The notes beneath the pieces are model-generated. The model had not been told where the DNA came from. It was given only the letters and a program-made list of their open reading frames with translations, and did not search any database. This document shows, piece by piece, positions 8,552-16,701 of a DNA stretch of 64,000 nucleotides; positions within the stretch are counted from its first letter, which is position 1; each line of letters opens with the position of its first letter. Made by a program: the position numbers and the translations under genes. Source of the DNA: Belnapia rosea (GTDB lineage: Bacteria; Pseudomonadota; Alphaproteobacteria; Acetobacterales; Acetobacteraceae); NCBI RefSeq assembly GCF_900101615.1, contig NZ_FMZX01000001.1:1178001-1242000 (forward strand), in the 5' to 3' direction.

Positions 8552-10000
8552 TCAGCCCAGCTTCTGCTTCAGCACCTCGTTCACCAGGGCCGGGTTGCCC
8601 TTGCCCTGCATGGCCTTCATCACCTGGCCGACGAAGAAGCCGAAGAGCTTGTCCTTGCCGCTGCGGTACTCCGCCACCTTGCCCGCATTGGCCGCCATCA
8701 CCTGCTCGATCGCCGCCTCGATGGCGCCGGTGTCGACCACCTGGCGCAGCCCGCGCGCATCGACGATGGCGCCCGGCCGCTCCCCGGTCTCGAACATGAT
8801 CGCCAGCACATCCTTGGCGATCTTGCCGTTGATGGTCCGGTCGGCGATCAGGTCGAGCAGCTCGCCGAGCGCGGCGGCGCTGACCGGGCTCTCCTCGACG
8901 CCGAGGCCAGTGCGGTTGAGGGCGGCGAAGAAGTCGCCCGTCACCCAATTCGCCACCGTCTTGGCATCGCGCCCCCGGGCCACCGCCTCGAAGAAGGCGG
9001 CCGTCTCCCGCTCCAGCGTCAGGACATGCGCGTCATAGGGCGATAGTCCCATCGCCACGTAGCGGGCGCGGCGCGCATCCGGGAGCTCGGGCAGCGCGGC
9101 CTTCAGGCTCTCGACCCAATCGGCCGCCAGCACCAGCGGCGGCAGGTCGGGGTCGGGGAAGTAGCGGTAGTCATGCGCATCCTCCTTGGAGCGCATGCTG
9201 CGCGTCACGCCGCGGCCGGTATCGAACAGCCGCGTCTCCTGCTCGACCGTGCCGCCTTCCTCCCAGAGCTCGACCTGGCGCCGCGCCTCGGCCTCCACCG
9301 CCTGCATGACGAAGCGGATGGAATTGACGTTCTTCACCTCGCAGCGGGTGCGGAACCCCTCCCCCGGCTTGCGGACGGAGACGTTGACGTCGGCCCGCAT
9401 CGAGCCCTCGTCCATGTTGCCGTCGCAGGTGCCGAGGTAGCGGAGGATCTGCCGGAGCTTCGTCAGATAGGCCCCGGCCTCCTCCGGCGAGCGCATGTCG
9501 GGTTCGGAGACGATCTCCATCAGCGCGACGCCGGACCGGTTCAGGTCGATGAAACTCTTGCTTGGGTGTTGGTCGTGCAGCGACTTGCCCGCATCCTGCT
9601 CGAGATGCAGCCGGGTGATGCCGATCTGCTTCGTGCTGCCGTCCGCCAGCGTGATCTCGACCGTGCCGGTGCCGACGATCGGATGGGCGAACTGGCTGAT
9701 CTGGTAGCCCTGCGGCAGGTCGGCATAGAAGTAGTTCTTCCGGTCGAAGCGCGACCAGAGATGGATCTCCGCCTTCAGCCCGAGCCCGGTGCGCACGGCC
9801 TGCGCCACGCATTCCTCGTTGATCACCGGCAGCATGCCGGGGAAGCCGGCATCGACGAAGGAGACCTGGCTGTTCGGCGCGGCGCCGAACTCGGTGGCGG
9901 CGCCGCTGAACAGCTTGGCCTGCGAGGTGACCTGGGCATGGACCTCGAGGCCGATGACGACTTCCCAGGGGCCGGTGCGGCCTTCGATCGTGTAGGTCAT
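8552..10000 (-). CDS. gatB: Asp-tRNA(Asn)/Glu-tRNA(Gln) amidotransferase subunit B
   Basis: 482 aa. With GatA and GatC this forms the enzyme that amidates misacylated Glu-tRNA(Gln) and Asp-tRNA(Asn); GatB carries the kinase site and tRNA-binding tail. Seen: [13 protein letters not shown] at the N-terminus, the Asp/Glu-rich [19 protein letters not shown] block, [20 protein letters not shown], and a C-terminal YqeY-like tail ([20 protein letters not shown]). The start ATG (9998-10000) overlaps the stop of the preceding unknown gene in an ATGA arrangement, so translation is probably coupled. It is the last gene of gatC-gatA-unknown-gatB. Confidence 0.96.
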   Translation of the reverse strand: MTYTIEGRTGPWEVVIGLEVHAQVTSQAKLFSGAATEFGAAPNSQVSFVDAGFPGMLPVINEECVAQAVRTGLGLKAEIHLWSRFDRKNYFYADLPQGYQISQFAHPIVGTGTVEITLADGSTKQIGITRLHLEQDAGKSLHDQHPSKSFIDLNRSGVALMEIVSEPDMRSPEEAGAYLTKLRQILRYLGTCDGNMDEGSMRADVNVSVRKPGEGFRTRCEVKNVNSIRFVMQAVEAEARRQVELWEEGGTVEQETRLFDTGRGVTRSMRSKEDAHDYRYFPDPDLPPLVLAADWVESLKAALPELPDARRARYVAMGLSPYDAHVLTLERETAAFFEAVARGRDAKTVANWVTGDFFAALNRTGLGVEESPVSAAALGELLDLIADRTINGKIAKDVLAIMFETGERPGAIVDARGLRQVVDTGAIEAAIEQVMAANAGKVAEYRSGKDKLFGFFVGQVMKAMQGKGNPALVNEVLKQKLG

Positions 10001-10359
10001 GCGCTTGCCGTCCTTGCGCCCCATTCGAAGGTCAGGCGCTGCTGTTCACGGAGGAATGCCTCCCGGTCCTCGACGATGCCGAAGCCGAGGCGCCTCGCGC
10101 AATCGGCGAAGCCGGCCAGGGATTGCGGGTCGAGCGTGCCGGTGGCGAGGTTATCCTGGTTGACGACGATGGCCGAAACCATGGCGCCCGCATCCTGCAA
10201 CATCTTGCCGCAGACGCCCTCCAGATGCGGCCGCATCTGGCTGCGGACGGACATGCTCCACGGCACGTCGCTCGCCCGGGCGATCTGGCCGTAGCTGATG
10301 AAGCGCTGTTCCGCCGCCGCGGCGCGGATCGCCCCGACGCTGCGGTCCATGTCGAGCAT
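9997..10359 (-). CDS. unrecognised 120-aa protein inside the gatCAB operon
   Basis: I do not recognise this protein. It is 120 aa, soluble, with no signal peptide. The N-terminal half holds a helix-rich segment ([20 protein letters not shown]) that could be a small winged-helix or DNA-binding fold. The C-terminal half has an alpha/beta look ([19 protein letters not shown], then a helix with CARRLGFGI). It starts one base after the gatA stop and its TGA overlaps the gatB ATG, so it is translated as part of the amidotransferase operon and should be present in similar amounts. Codon use matches its neighbours. A start at the Met three codons on (10350) is also possible. The GatC-GatA-GatB complex needs no such subunit in known systems. 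Confidence 0.7.
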   Translation of the reverse strand: MLDMDRSVGAIRAAAAEQRFISYGQIARASDVPWSMSVRSQMRPHLEGVCGKMLQDAGAMVSAIVVNQDNLATGTLDPQSLAGFADCARRLGFGIVEDREAFLREQQRLTFEWGARTASA

Positions 10360-10360
10360 G

Positions 10361-11848
10361 CTAGGCGCCCGCCCGAAGCCGCGGCAGGGCGGTGAAGCCC
10401 GCCGCCTGCTCGATCGCCGTGCCGACGGCGAAGACCGTCTCCTCGTCGAAGGAGCGGCCGATCACCTGCAGCCCGAGCGGCAGCCCCTGGGCGTCGAGCC
10501 CGGCCGGCACGGCGAGGCCCGGCAGCCCGGCGAGGTTGGCCGTCACGGTGAAGACGTCGTTGAGGTACATCTTCACCGGGTCGTCCTGCTTCTCGTCCAT
10601 CCCGAAGGCGGCGGAGGGCGTCGCCGGGGTGACGATGGCGTCAACCTTGCCGAAAGCGTCGTCGAAGTCGCGCTTGATGAGGGCGCGGATCTTCTGCGCC
10701 TTCAGATAATAGGCATCGTAATAGCCGGCGCTCAGCACATAGGTGCCGATCAGGATGCGCCGGCGCACCTCGGCGCCGAAGCCCTGCGCGCGCGTCCGCT
10801 CATAGAGGTCGCGCAGGTCGCTGTTCGGCTCCGTCACGCGAAGGCCGAAGCGCACGCCGTCATAGCGGGCGAGGTTGGAGGAGGCCTCGGCCGGCGCGAC
10901 GATGTAGTAGGTCGGCAGCGCATACTTGGTGTGCGGCAGGCTGATCTCGACCGTCTCCGCCCCCTGCTCGCGCAGCCAGGCAAGGCCCTGTTCCCACAGC
11001 GCCTCGATCTCGGGCGGCGTGCCCTCCAGCCGGTATTCCTTCGGCACGCCGATGCGCAGGCCCTTCACGCCGCGGGCGCAGGCGGCGGCGAAGTCCGGCA
11101 CGGGGATGTCGGCGCTGGTGCTGTCCTTCGGGTCGAAGCCGGCCATGGACTTCAGCAGGATGGCGCAATCCTCGACGGTGCGCGCGACGGGCCCCGCCTG
11201 GTCGAGCGAGGAGGCGAAGGCGACGATGCCGAAGCGGCTGCACCGCCCATAGGTCGGCTTGATCCCGGCGATGCCGCAGAAGGCCGCCGGCTGGCGGATC
11301 GAGCCGCCCGTATCGGTCGCCGTGGCCCCGAGCGCCAGCCGCGCCGCGACCGCCGCCGCCGACCCGCCGGAGGAGCCGCCAGGGACCAGCCGCGTATCCG
11401 GGTCATTGGCGCGGGACCAGGGATTCTCCACCGGGCCGAAGGCGCTCGTCGTGTTGGAGGAGCCCATGGCGAATTCGTCGAGATTCGCCTTGCCGAGGAA
11501 CACCGCCCCATCCCGCAGCAGGTTGGCCGAGACGGTGCTCTCATAGGGCGGGGTGAAATTGCCGAGGATGCGGCTGCCCGCCGTGGTCAGCGTCCCCGCC
11601 GTGCAGAACAGGTCCTTGATGGCGAGCGGCACGCCCTCGAGCGGGCCGGCGATGCCCTCCTTCCGTCGCGCATCGCTCGCCCGAGCCTGTTCCAGCGCCT
11701 GCTCGCCGGTCACGGTGATATAGGCGTTGAGGCGCGGGTTCAGCGCGGCGATGGCATCGAGATGCGCCTGCGTCAGCTCGACGGAGGTGATGATGCCCTC
11801 GTTCAGCGCGTCGATCGCGCCGCGCAGGGTGAAATCGGTCGGGTGCAT
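10361..11848 (-). CDS. gatA: Asp-tRNA(Asn)/Glu-tRNA(Gln) amidotransferase subunit A
   Basis: 495 aa. This amidase subunit releases ammonia from glutamine and channels it to GatB. The amidase-signature triad is in place: Lys78 in [14 protein letters not shown], the cis-serine in [12 protein letters not shown] (159/160), and the nucleophile Ser183 in [15 protein letters not shown]. The start ATG at 11848 lies one base after the gatC stop at 11850. An open 5' extension of 28 residues overlaps gatC and is unlikely to be translated. The gene sits between gatC and the small unknown gene in a chain with almost no intergenic sequence. Confidence 0.97.
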   Translation of the reverse strand: MHPTDFTLRGAIDALNEGIITSVELTQAHLDAIAALNPRLNAYITVTGEQALEQARASDARRKEGIAGPLEGVPLAIKDLFCTAGTLTTAGSRILGNFTPPYESTVSANLLRDGAVFLGKANLDEFAMGSSNTTSAFGPVENPWSRANDPDTRLVPGGSSGGSAAAVAARLALGATATDTGGSIRQPAAFCGIAGIKPTYGRCSRFGIVAFASSLDQAGPVARTVEDCAILLKSMAGFDPKDSTSADIPVPDFAAACARGVKGLRIGVPKEYRLEGTPPEIEALWEQGLAWLREQGAETVEISLPHTKYALPTYYIVAPAEASSNLARYDGVRFGLRVTEPNSDLRDLYERTRAQGFGAEVRRRILIGTYVLSAGYYDAYYLKAQKIRALIKRDFDDAFGKVDAIVTPATPSAAFGMDEKQDDPVKMYLNDVFTVTANLAGLPGLAVPAGLDAQGLPLGLQVIGRSFDEETVFAVGTAIEQAAGFTALPRLRAGA

Positions 11849-11849
11849 C

Positions 11850-12137
11850 TTATTCCACCACCTTGGGAACGCCGAAATATTCGCCCTGCCGGTCGGGCGC
11901 GTTGGCGAGGATCCGGTCCGCGATGCCGCCATCGGTCACCGCATCGGGCCGGGGCCGCAGCGCCACGGCGCCGCCGCCGGCCATCGGCTCCACCCCCTCG
12001 GTATCCACGGCCTGCAATTGCTCGATCCAGCCGAGGATGCCGTTCAGCTCCGCCTGGGCCTGGGCCAGCTCGCCCTCCTCCAGCCGGATGCGGGCCAGGG
12101 CGGCGATGCGCCGTACCGTCGCGATATCGAGGGACAT
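11850..12137 (-). CDS. gatC: Asp-tRNA(Asn)/Glu-tRNA(Gln) amidotransferase subunit C
   Basis: 95 aa, the normal size. GatC wraps around and stabilises GatA-GatB. Seen: [20 protein letters not shown] at the N-terminus, [12 protein letters not shown], and the conserved C-terminal [20 protein letters not shown] and [10 protein letters not shown]. It is the first gene of the minus-strand amidotransferase operon. Only 44 bases separate its start from the divergent ruvX start, so the two operons must share a compact promoter region. Confidence 0.96.
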   Translation of the reverse strand: MSLDIATVRRIAALARIRLEEGELAQAQAELNGILGWIEQLQAVDTEGVEPMAGGGAVALRPRPDAVTDGGIADRILANAPDRQGEYFGVPKVVE

Positions 12138-12181
12138 GGGCCATTCCAGTCTGCACGAGAGAGGGGGCTATAAGGCGCCGC

Positions 12182-12664
12182 ATGGCCCTGTTCAACCTGA
12201 CCGACCTCCGCGCCGCCCTGCCCCGGGGGCAACGCCTGCTCGGCCTCGACCCCGGGAGCAAGCTGGTGGGCCTCGCCCTCTCCGATGCCTCGCTGCTGCT
12301 GGCCAGCCCCTATGGCAGCCTCAGGCGGGGCAAGATGGCGGCGAATGCGGCGGAGCTCGCCGCCATCATCCGGAAGGAGGAGGTGGGCGGGCTGGTCGCC
12401 GGCCTGCCGCTCTCCATGGATGGCAGCTTCGGCCCGGCCGCCCAGGCGGCGAAGGACTGGGCCATGGCCATCGCCGCCGCGGTCGGCCTGCCGGTCGCCA
12501 TGTGGGACGAGCGGCTATCGAGCGCGGCAGTGAACCGGATGATGGTGGCGGCCGACCTCAGCCGGGCCAAGCGGGCGGCGGCGGTGGATGCGGCGGCGGC
12601 CGCCTATATGCTCCAGGCGGCCTTGGACGCCAGCCGCCCGGCGGCTAGTGTCCCGCCGACCTGA
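12182..12664 (+). CDS. ruvX: Holliday-junction-resolvase-like / pre-16S rRNA nuclease (YqgF)
   Basis: 160 aa, an RNase H-like fold. In other bacteria YqgF/RuvX trims the 5' end of 16S rRNA. The conserved acidic positions are visible: Asp in [17 protein letters not shown], Glu in [16 protein letters not shown], and Asp in [30 protein letters not shown] matches the substrate loop. I chose the ATG at 12182, 44 bases from divergent gatC, with AAGG 7 bases upstream. It is the first gene of a long plus-strand cluster: pyrB begins 16 bases after its stop. Confidence 0.92.
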   Translation: MALFNLTDLRAALPRGQRLLGLDPGSKLVGLALSDASLLLASPYGSLRRGKMAANAAELAAIIRKEEVGGLVAGLPLSMDGSFGPAAQAAKDWAMAIAAAVGLPVAMWDERLSSAAVNRMMVAADLSRAKRAAAVDAAAAAYMLQAALDASRPAASVPPT

Positions 12665-12680
12665 GAGTGGCGAGTCCTGG

Positions 12681-13631
12681 ATGTCCTTCTCCTTCCCCAT
12701 CCTCCCCGATGGCCATCTCCTCGCCATCGAGGGGCTGGAGCCGCCGCATATCGGCGCCCTTCTTGACCTGGCCGAGAGCTATGCCCTCCTCAACCGCCAG
12801 GGGAAGACCCAGCGGGACCTCCTCAAGGGCCGGACCCTGATCAACCTCTTCTTCGAGGACAGCACCCGGACGCGCACCAGCTTCGAGCTGGCTGGCAAGC
12901 GGCTCGGGGCGGACGTCATCAACATGTCCGTCTCCAATTCTTCGGTGAACAAGGGCGAGACGCTGATCGACACGGCCACCACGCTGAACGCCATGCATTG
13001 CGACCTGCTGGTGGTCCGCCACGCCCAGTCCGGCGCCCCCGCCCTGCTGTCGCAGAAGGTCTCGGCCAGCGTCATCAATGCCGGCGACGGCACGCATGAG
13101 CACCCGACCCAGGCGCTGCTCGACGCGCTGACCATCCGCCGCCGCAAGGGGCGGCTCGAGGGGCTGGTCGTCGCCATCTGCGGTGACGTGCTGCACAGCC
13201 GCGTGGCGCGGTCCAACATCCACCTGCTGACGGCGATGAATGCCCGCGTCCGCCTCATCGGCCCGCCGACGCTGATCCCGGCCGAGGCGACGCGGCTCGG
13301 CGTCGAGGTCTTCCACGACATGAAGGCGGGCCTGGCCGGCGCCGATGTGGTGATGATGCTGCGATTGCAGAAGGAGAGGATGACGGGCGGCCTCGTCCCC
13401 TCCTCCCGCGAGTTCTTCCGCTTCTACGGCCTTGACCGCGAGAAGCTGGGCTGGGCCAAGCCCGATGCCATCGTGATGCATCCCGGCCCGATGAACCGCG
13501 GCATCGAGATCGACAGCGCCATCGCCGACGACCCGGAGCGCAGCGTGATCGGCGAGCAGGTGGAAATGGGCGTTGCCTGCCGGATGGCGGTGCTGGACGT
13601 GCTGGCGCGGGACCTTCGCCGCAATGCGTGA
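12681..13631 (+). CDS. pyrB: aspartate carbamoyltransferase catalytic subunit
   Basis: 316 aa. It condenses carbamoyl phosphate with aspartate in pyrimidine synthesis. The carbamoyl-phosphate loop [20 protein letters not shown], the [20 protein letters not shown] block and the [12 protein letters not shown] aspartate loop are all intact. The start ATG at 12681 is 16 bases after ruvX. Its 3' end overlaps the following dihydroorotase-like gene by 8 bases. This is the class A-type arrangement known from Pseudomonas, in which PyrB assembles with an inactive dihydroorotase homologue. No pyrI regulatory subunit is nearby. Confidence 0.97.
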   Translation: MSFSFPILPDGHLLAIEGLEPPHIGALLDLAESYALLNRQGKTQRDLLKGRTLINLFFEDSTRTRTSFELAGKRLGADVINMSVSNSSVNKGETLIDTATTLNAMHCDLLVVRHAQSGAPALLSQKVSASVINAGDGTHEHPTQALLDALTIRRRKGRLEGLVVAICGDVLHSRVARSNIHLLTAMNARVRLIGPPTLIPAEATRLGVEVFHDMKAGLAGADVVMMLRLQKERMTGGLVPSSREFFRFYGLDREKLGWAKPDAIVMHPGPMNRGIEIDSAIADDPERSVIGEQVEMGVACRMAVLDVLARDLRRNA

Positions 13632-14901
13632 CGTGCTGATCGCGGGCGCCCGCCTGCTCGACCCCGCCACCGGCCTCGACGCGCCGGGCGACCTCCTCAT
13701 CCGCAACGGCCTCATCCTCGACCATGGCCCCAACCTCTCCCGCCCCGAGGGCGCCGAGGTCGTCGCCGCCGAGGGCGCCTGCCTCGCCCCCGGCCTGGTC
13801 GATCTTCGCGCCGCCATCGGCGAGCCGGGGGCGGAGCACCGCGAGACCATCGCCTCCGCCGCCGCGGCCGCCGCGGCGGGCGGCATCACCACGCTTTGCG
13901 CCCTGCCCGACACCGACCCGGCGCTCGACGACCCCGCCCTCGTGCAATTCGTCCTCCGCCGCGGCGAGGCGACGGGCAGCATCACCCTCCTGCCCTACGG
14001 CGCCGCGACCAAGCGCTGCGAGGGGCGCGAGATCGCCGAGTACGGGCTGCTGCTCGAGGCCGGCGCCATCGGCTTCACCGATGGCAGGCGCGCCATCGGC
14101 CATGCGCGGGTGATGCGCCTCGCCCTCTCCTATGCCCGCGCCTTCGGCCGGATGGTCGTGCAGCACCCGGAGGAGCCCTCGCTCGCCGCAGGCGGCGCCG
14201 CGACGGAGGGCGAGCTGGCGACGCGGCTCGGCCTGCCCGGCATCCCGGCGGCGGCGGAGGCGATGCTGGTCCAGCGCGACATCACCCTCGCCCGGCTGAC
14301 GGGGGGCCATGTGCATTTCGCCCATGTCAGCACCGGCGCGGCGCTCGACCTGATCCGCGCGGCGAAGGCCGAGGGGCTGGCCGTCACCTGCGACACCGCG
14401 CCGCCCTATTTCGACCTGAACGAGACGGCGATCGGCGACTGGCGCACCTATGCCAAGCTCTCCCCGCCGCTGCGGCCCGAGGCGGACCGGCTGGCGGTGG
14501 TGGCCGCGCTGCGGGATGGCACGGTCGACGCCATCGTCTCCGACCACCAGCCGCATGACGCCGACGACAAGCGCCTGCCCTTCGCCCAGGCCGAGGCGGG
14601 CGGCGCCGGCCTCGCCACCCTGCTCGGCGTCACCCTGGCCCGCGTCCATGGCGCCGACCTGCCCCTGCTGGGGGCGCTCGACCTGCTGACGGCACGGCCG
14701 GCGGCGCTGCTCGGCCTGCCGGTCGGGCGCCTGACCAAGGGCGCGGCAGCGGACCTCGTGCTGTTCGACCTCGAGCGCGGTTGGCAGGTGAAGGCCGGCA
14801 GCCTGCCCGGCAAGGCGCAGAATTCTCCCTTCGATGGCCGCGCGCTGGAAGGCCGGGTGACGGGCACCTGGAAGGCGGGGCGCCGGGTCTTCGCCGCATG
14901 A
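13624..14901 (+). CDS. dihydroorotase-like protein lacking metal ligands (PyrC' type)
   Basis: 425 aa, full length for class I dihydroorotase, but the catalytic site is stripped. Active enzymes have PG-x-x-D-x-H-x-H-x-R; here the stretch reads [14 protein letters not shown], so the two zinc His are Arg62 and Ala64 and the substrate Arg is Gly66. The usual TPHH motif reads APPY (259-262). Retained are HVST (234-237), [11 protein letters not shown] (306-316) and Lys130. By comparison with the inactive PyrC' of Pseudomonas, I infer a structural partner of PyrB rather than an enzyme. The start overlaps pyrB by 8 bases and its TGA overlaps the plsY ATG. A true dihydroorotase should exist elsewhere. 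Automated tools may call this functional pyrC. Confidence 0.88.
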   Translation: MRDVLIAGARLLDPATGLDAPGDLLIRNGLILDHGPNLSRPEGAEVVAAEGACLAPGLVDLRAAIGEPGAEHRETIASAAAAAAAGGITTLCALPDTDPALDDPALVQFVLRRGEATGSITLLPYGAATKRCEGREIAEYGLLLEAGAIGFTDGRRAIGHARVMRLALSYARAFGRMVVQHPEEPSLAAGGAATEGELATRLGLPGIPAAAEAMLVQRDITLARLTGGHVHFAHVSTGAALDLIRAAKAEGLAVTCDTAPPYFDLNETAIGDWRTYAKLSPPLRPEADRLAVVAALRDGTVDAIVSDHQPHDADDKRLPFAQAEAGGAGLATLLGVTLARVHGADLPLLGALDLLTARPAALLGLPVGRLTKGAAADLVLFDLERGWQVKAGSLPGKAQNSPFDGRALEGRVTGTWKAGRRVFAA

Positions 14902-15479
14902 ACCTGCTGCTCGCCCTCCTCCTCGGCTACCTGCTCGGCTCCGTCCCCTGGGGCCTGCTGCTGACCCGCGCCGCAGGACTCGGCGACATCCGCGCCATCG
15001 GCTCCGGCAATATCGGCGCGACCAATGTGCTGCGGACCGGCAACAAGCCGCTCGCCGCCGCCACCCTCGCCCTCGACATCGCCAAGGGGGCGCTGGCCCT
15101 CTGGATCGCCGGCAGCCTCTGGGGCGAGCAGGCGGGGCTGGCGGCCGGCTTCGGCGCCATGCTCGGCCATGCCTTCCCGGTCTGGCTGGGCTTCAAGGGC
15201 GGCAAGGGCGTGGCGACCGGTGGCGGCGTGCTGCTGGCTGCCGCCTGGTGGCTCGGCCTCGGCGCGGCCCTGGTCTGGCTGGCCGTTGCCGCCACGCTCC
15301 GTATCTCCTCGGCCGCCTCGCTGGCCGCCTGCGCCGTGGCGCCGGCCATCGCCCTGCTGGCGGGGCGGTACGACCTGGCCCTGTTCAGCGCGGGAATCGC
15401 CCTGCTGGTCGCCATCCGCCATCGCGCGAATATCGAGCGGCTGATGGCGGGCACGGAGCCGCGCATCGGTCGTAAATAA
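14898..15479 (+). CDS. plsY: acyl-phosphate:glycerol-3-phosphate acyltransferase
   Basis: 193 aa, an inner-membrane protein with five predicted hydrophobic helices. It transfers an acyl group from acyl-phosphate to glycerol-3-phosphate, the first step of phospholipid synthesis. Three family motifs are visible: GYLLGSVPWG near the start, GSGNIGATNVLRTGNK (about 35-50) and GHAFPVWLGFKGGKGVATG (about 95-113), plus the final RHRANIERLMAGTE. The ATG overlaps the stop of the pyrC-like gene by 4 bases, so translation is coupled. The stop TAA at 15477-15479 is followed by 52 bases before dprA. Confidence 0.95.
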   Translation: MNLLLALLLGYLLGSVPWGLLLTRAAGLGDIRAIGSGNIGATNVLRTGNKPLAAATLALDIAKGALALWIAGSLWGEQAGLAAGFGAMLGHAFPVWLGFKGGKGVATGGGVLLAAAWWLGLGAALVWLAVAATLRISSAASLAACAVAPAIALLAGRYDLALFSAGIALLVAIRHRANIERLMAGTEPRIGRK

Positions 15480-15531
15480 TCCGGAACGATTTGCTGGACT
15501 CCAGCCCGGGGCCATGGTTCCTGGCGGACCG

Positions 15532-16629
15532 ATGACCGCCGATGCGCTCGACCGCCTTCGCCTCGCCCGCACCGAGGGTCTGGGCTCGCAGACCTTCCAG
15601 CGCCTGCTGGCCCGCTTCGGCTCCGCCGCGGCGGCGCTCGATGCCCTGCCGGATTTCAGCCGCGGCCGGCTGGTCCCGCCGCCGCCCGCCGCGGCGGAGC
15701 GGGAAATGGCAGCCCTCGCCCGTCTCGGCGGCCGCTTCCTCTTCCTTGGCCTCTCCGGTTATCCGCCGCTGCTCGGGACGCTCTACGACCCGCCGCCCGC
15801 CATTGCCCTGCTCGGCGAGCCGGAGGCATTGACCGGCCGCGCCGTCGCCATCGTCGGCGCCCGCAACGCCTCCGCCGCCGGCCGCCGCCTGGCCGATGCG
15901 CTGGCGGCCGAGCTCGCCGCCGAGGGCCTCGTCATCACCTCCGGCCTGGCACGCGGGATCGACTCCGCGGCGCATGGCGGGGCGATGCGCGCGGGACGGA
16001 CGGTCGCCGTGGTCGCCACCGGGCTCGACCGCCCCTATCCGCCGGAGAATGCCGGGCTGCAGGCGCGCATCGCCGCCGAGGGCGGCGCGGTGCTGGCCGA
16101 GGCCCCACTCGGCACCGCCCCGCTCGCCCAGCACTTCCCCCGCCGCAACCGCATCGTCGCCGCCCTCTCCCTCGGCGTCGTCGTGGTCGAGGCAGCGCAG
16201 CGCTCGGGCAGCCTCATCACCGCCCGGCTGGGCCTCGAGATGGGGCGGGAGCTCTTCGCCGTGCCCGGCAACCCGCTCGACCTGCGCTGCCGCGGCTCGA
16301 ACGACCTGATCCGCCAGGGCGCGCACCTGACCGAATCGGCCGCTGACGTGCTGGAGCACCTGCCCGCCGCGCCGCATGACCGCCCCCTCTTCTCGCCCCG
16401 CCCGGAGCCCGACGCGGCGGCTCCGGCGGCGCCCGCACCGCCTGGGCCCCCGGGCGAGGCCGGTCAACTCATTGAAATGCTTGGAGCCGCACCTATTGCG
16501 GTTGACGAGGTGGTGCGGCGCTGCCACCTCTCGCCCTCCGCGGTCCAGGCGATCCTTCTCGATCTCGAACTGGCCGGACGGGTGGAGATGCTGCCGGGCA
16601 ACCGCGTGGCCCTCACCGGCCAGGCCTGA
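15532..16629 (+). CDS. dprA: DNA-processing protein DprA
   Basis: 365 aa. DprA binds single-stranded DNA entering during transformation and loads RecA. Domains: an N-terminal SAM-like helix bundle (LGSQTFQRLLARFG), the Rossmann-type core (AIVGARNASAAGRRLADALA, SGLARGIDSAAHGGAM, PRRNRIVAALSLGVVVVEAA, SGSLITARLGLEMGRELFAV) and a C-terminal winged helix (residues about 305-365) linked by a Pro/Ala-rich spacer. I prefer the ATG at 15532, which fits the family N-terminus and follows GGCGGA; an in-frame ATG at 15514 would add six residues. DprA is widespread and does not by itself prove competence. Confidence 0.95.
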   Translation: MTADALDRLRLARTEGLGSQTFQRLLARFGSAAAALDALPDFSRGRLVPPPPAAAEREMAALARLGGRFLFLGLSGYPPLLGTLYDPPPAIALLGEPEALTGRAVAIVGARNASAAGRRLADALAAELAAEGLVITSGLARGIDSAAHGGAMRAGRTVAVVATGLDRPYPPENAGLQARIAAEGGAVLAEAPLGTAPLAQHFPRRNRIVAALSLGVVVVEAAQRSGSLITARLGLEMGRELFAVPGNPLDLRCRGSNDLIRQGAHLTESAADVLEHLPAAPHDRPLFSPRPEPDAAAPAAPAPPGPPGEAGQLIEMLGAAPIAVDEVVRRCHLSPSAVQAILLDLELAGRVEMLPGNRVALTGQA

Positions 16630-16701
16630 CGGGATGGGGCGGAGCCCCGCCAGGACCGCAACTTATTCGCCCGGCCGCAAGGGTCGAGGGATCGGGAGTC
16701 C

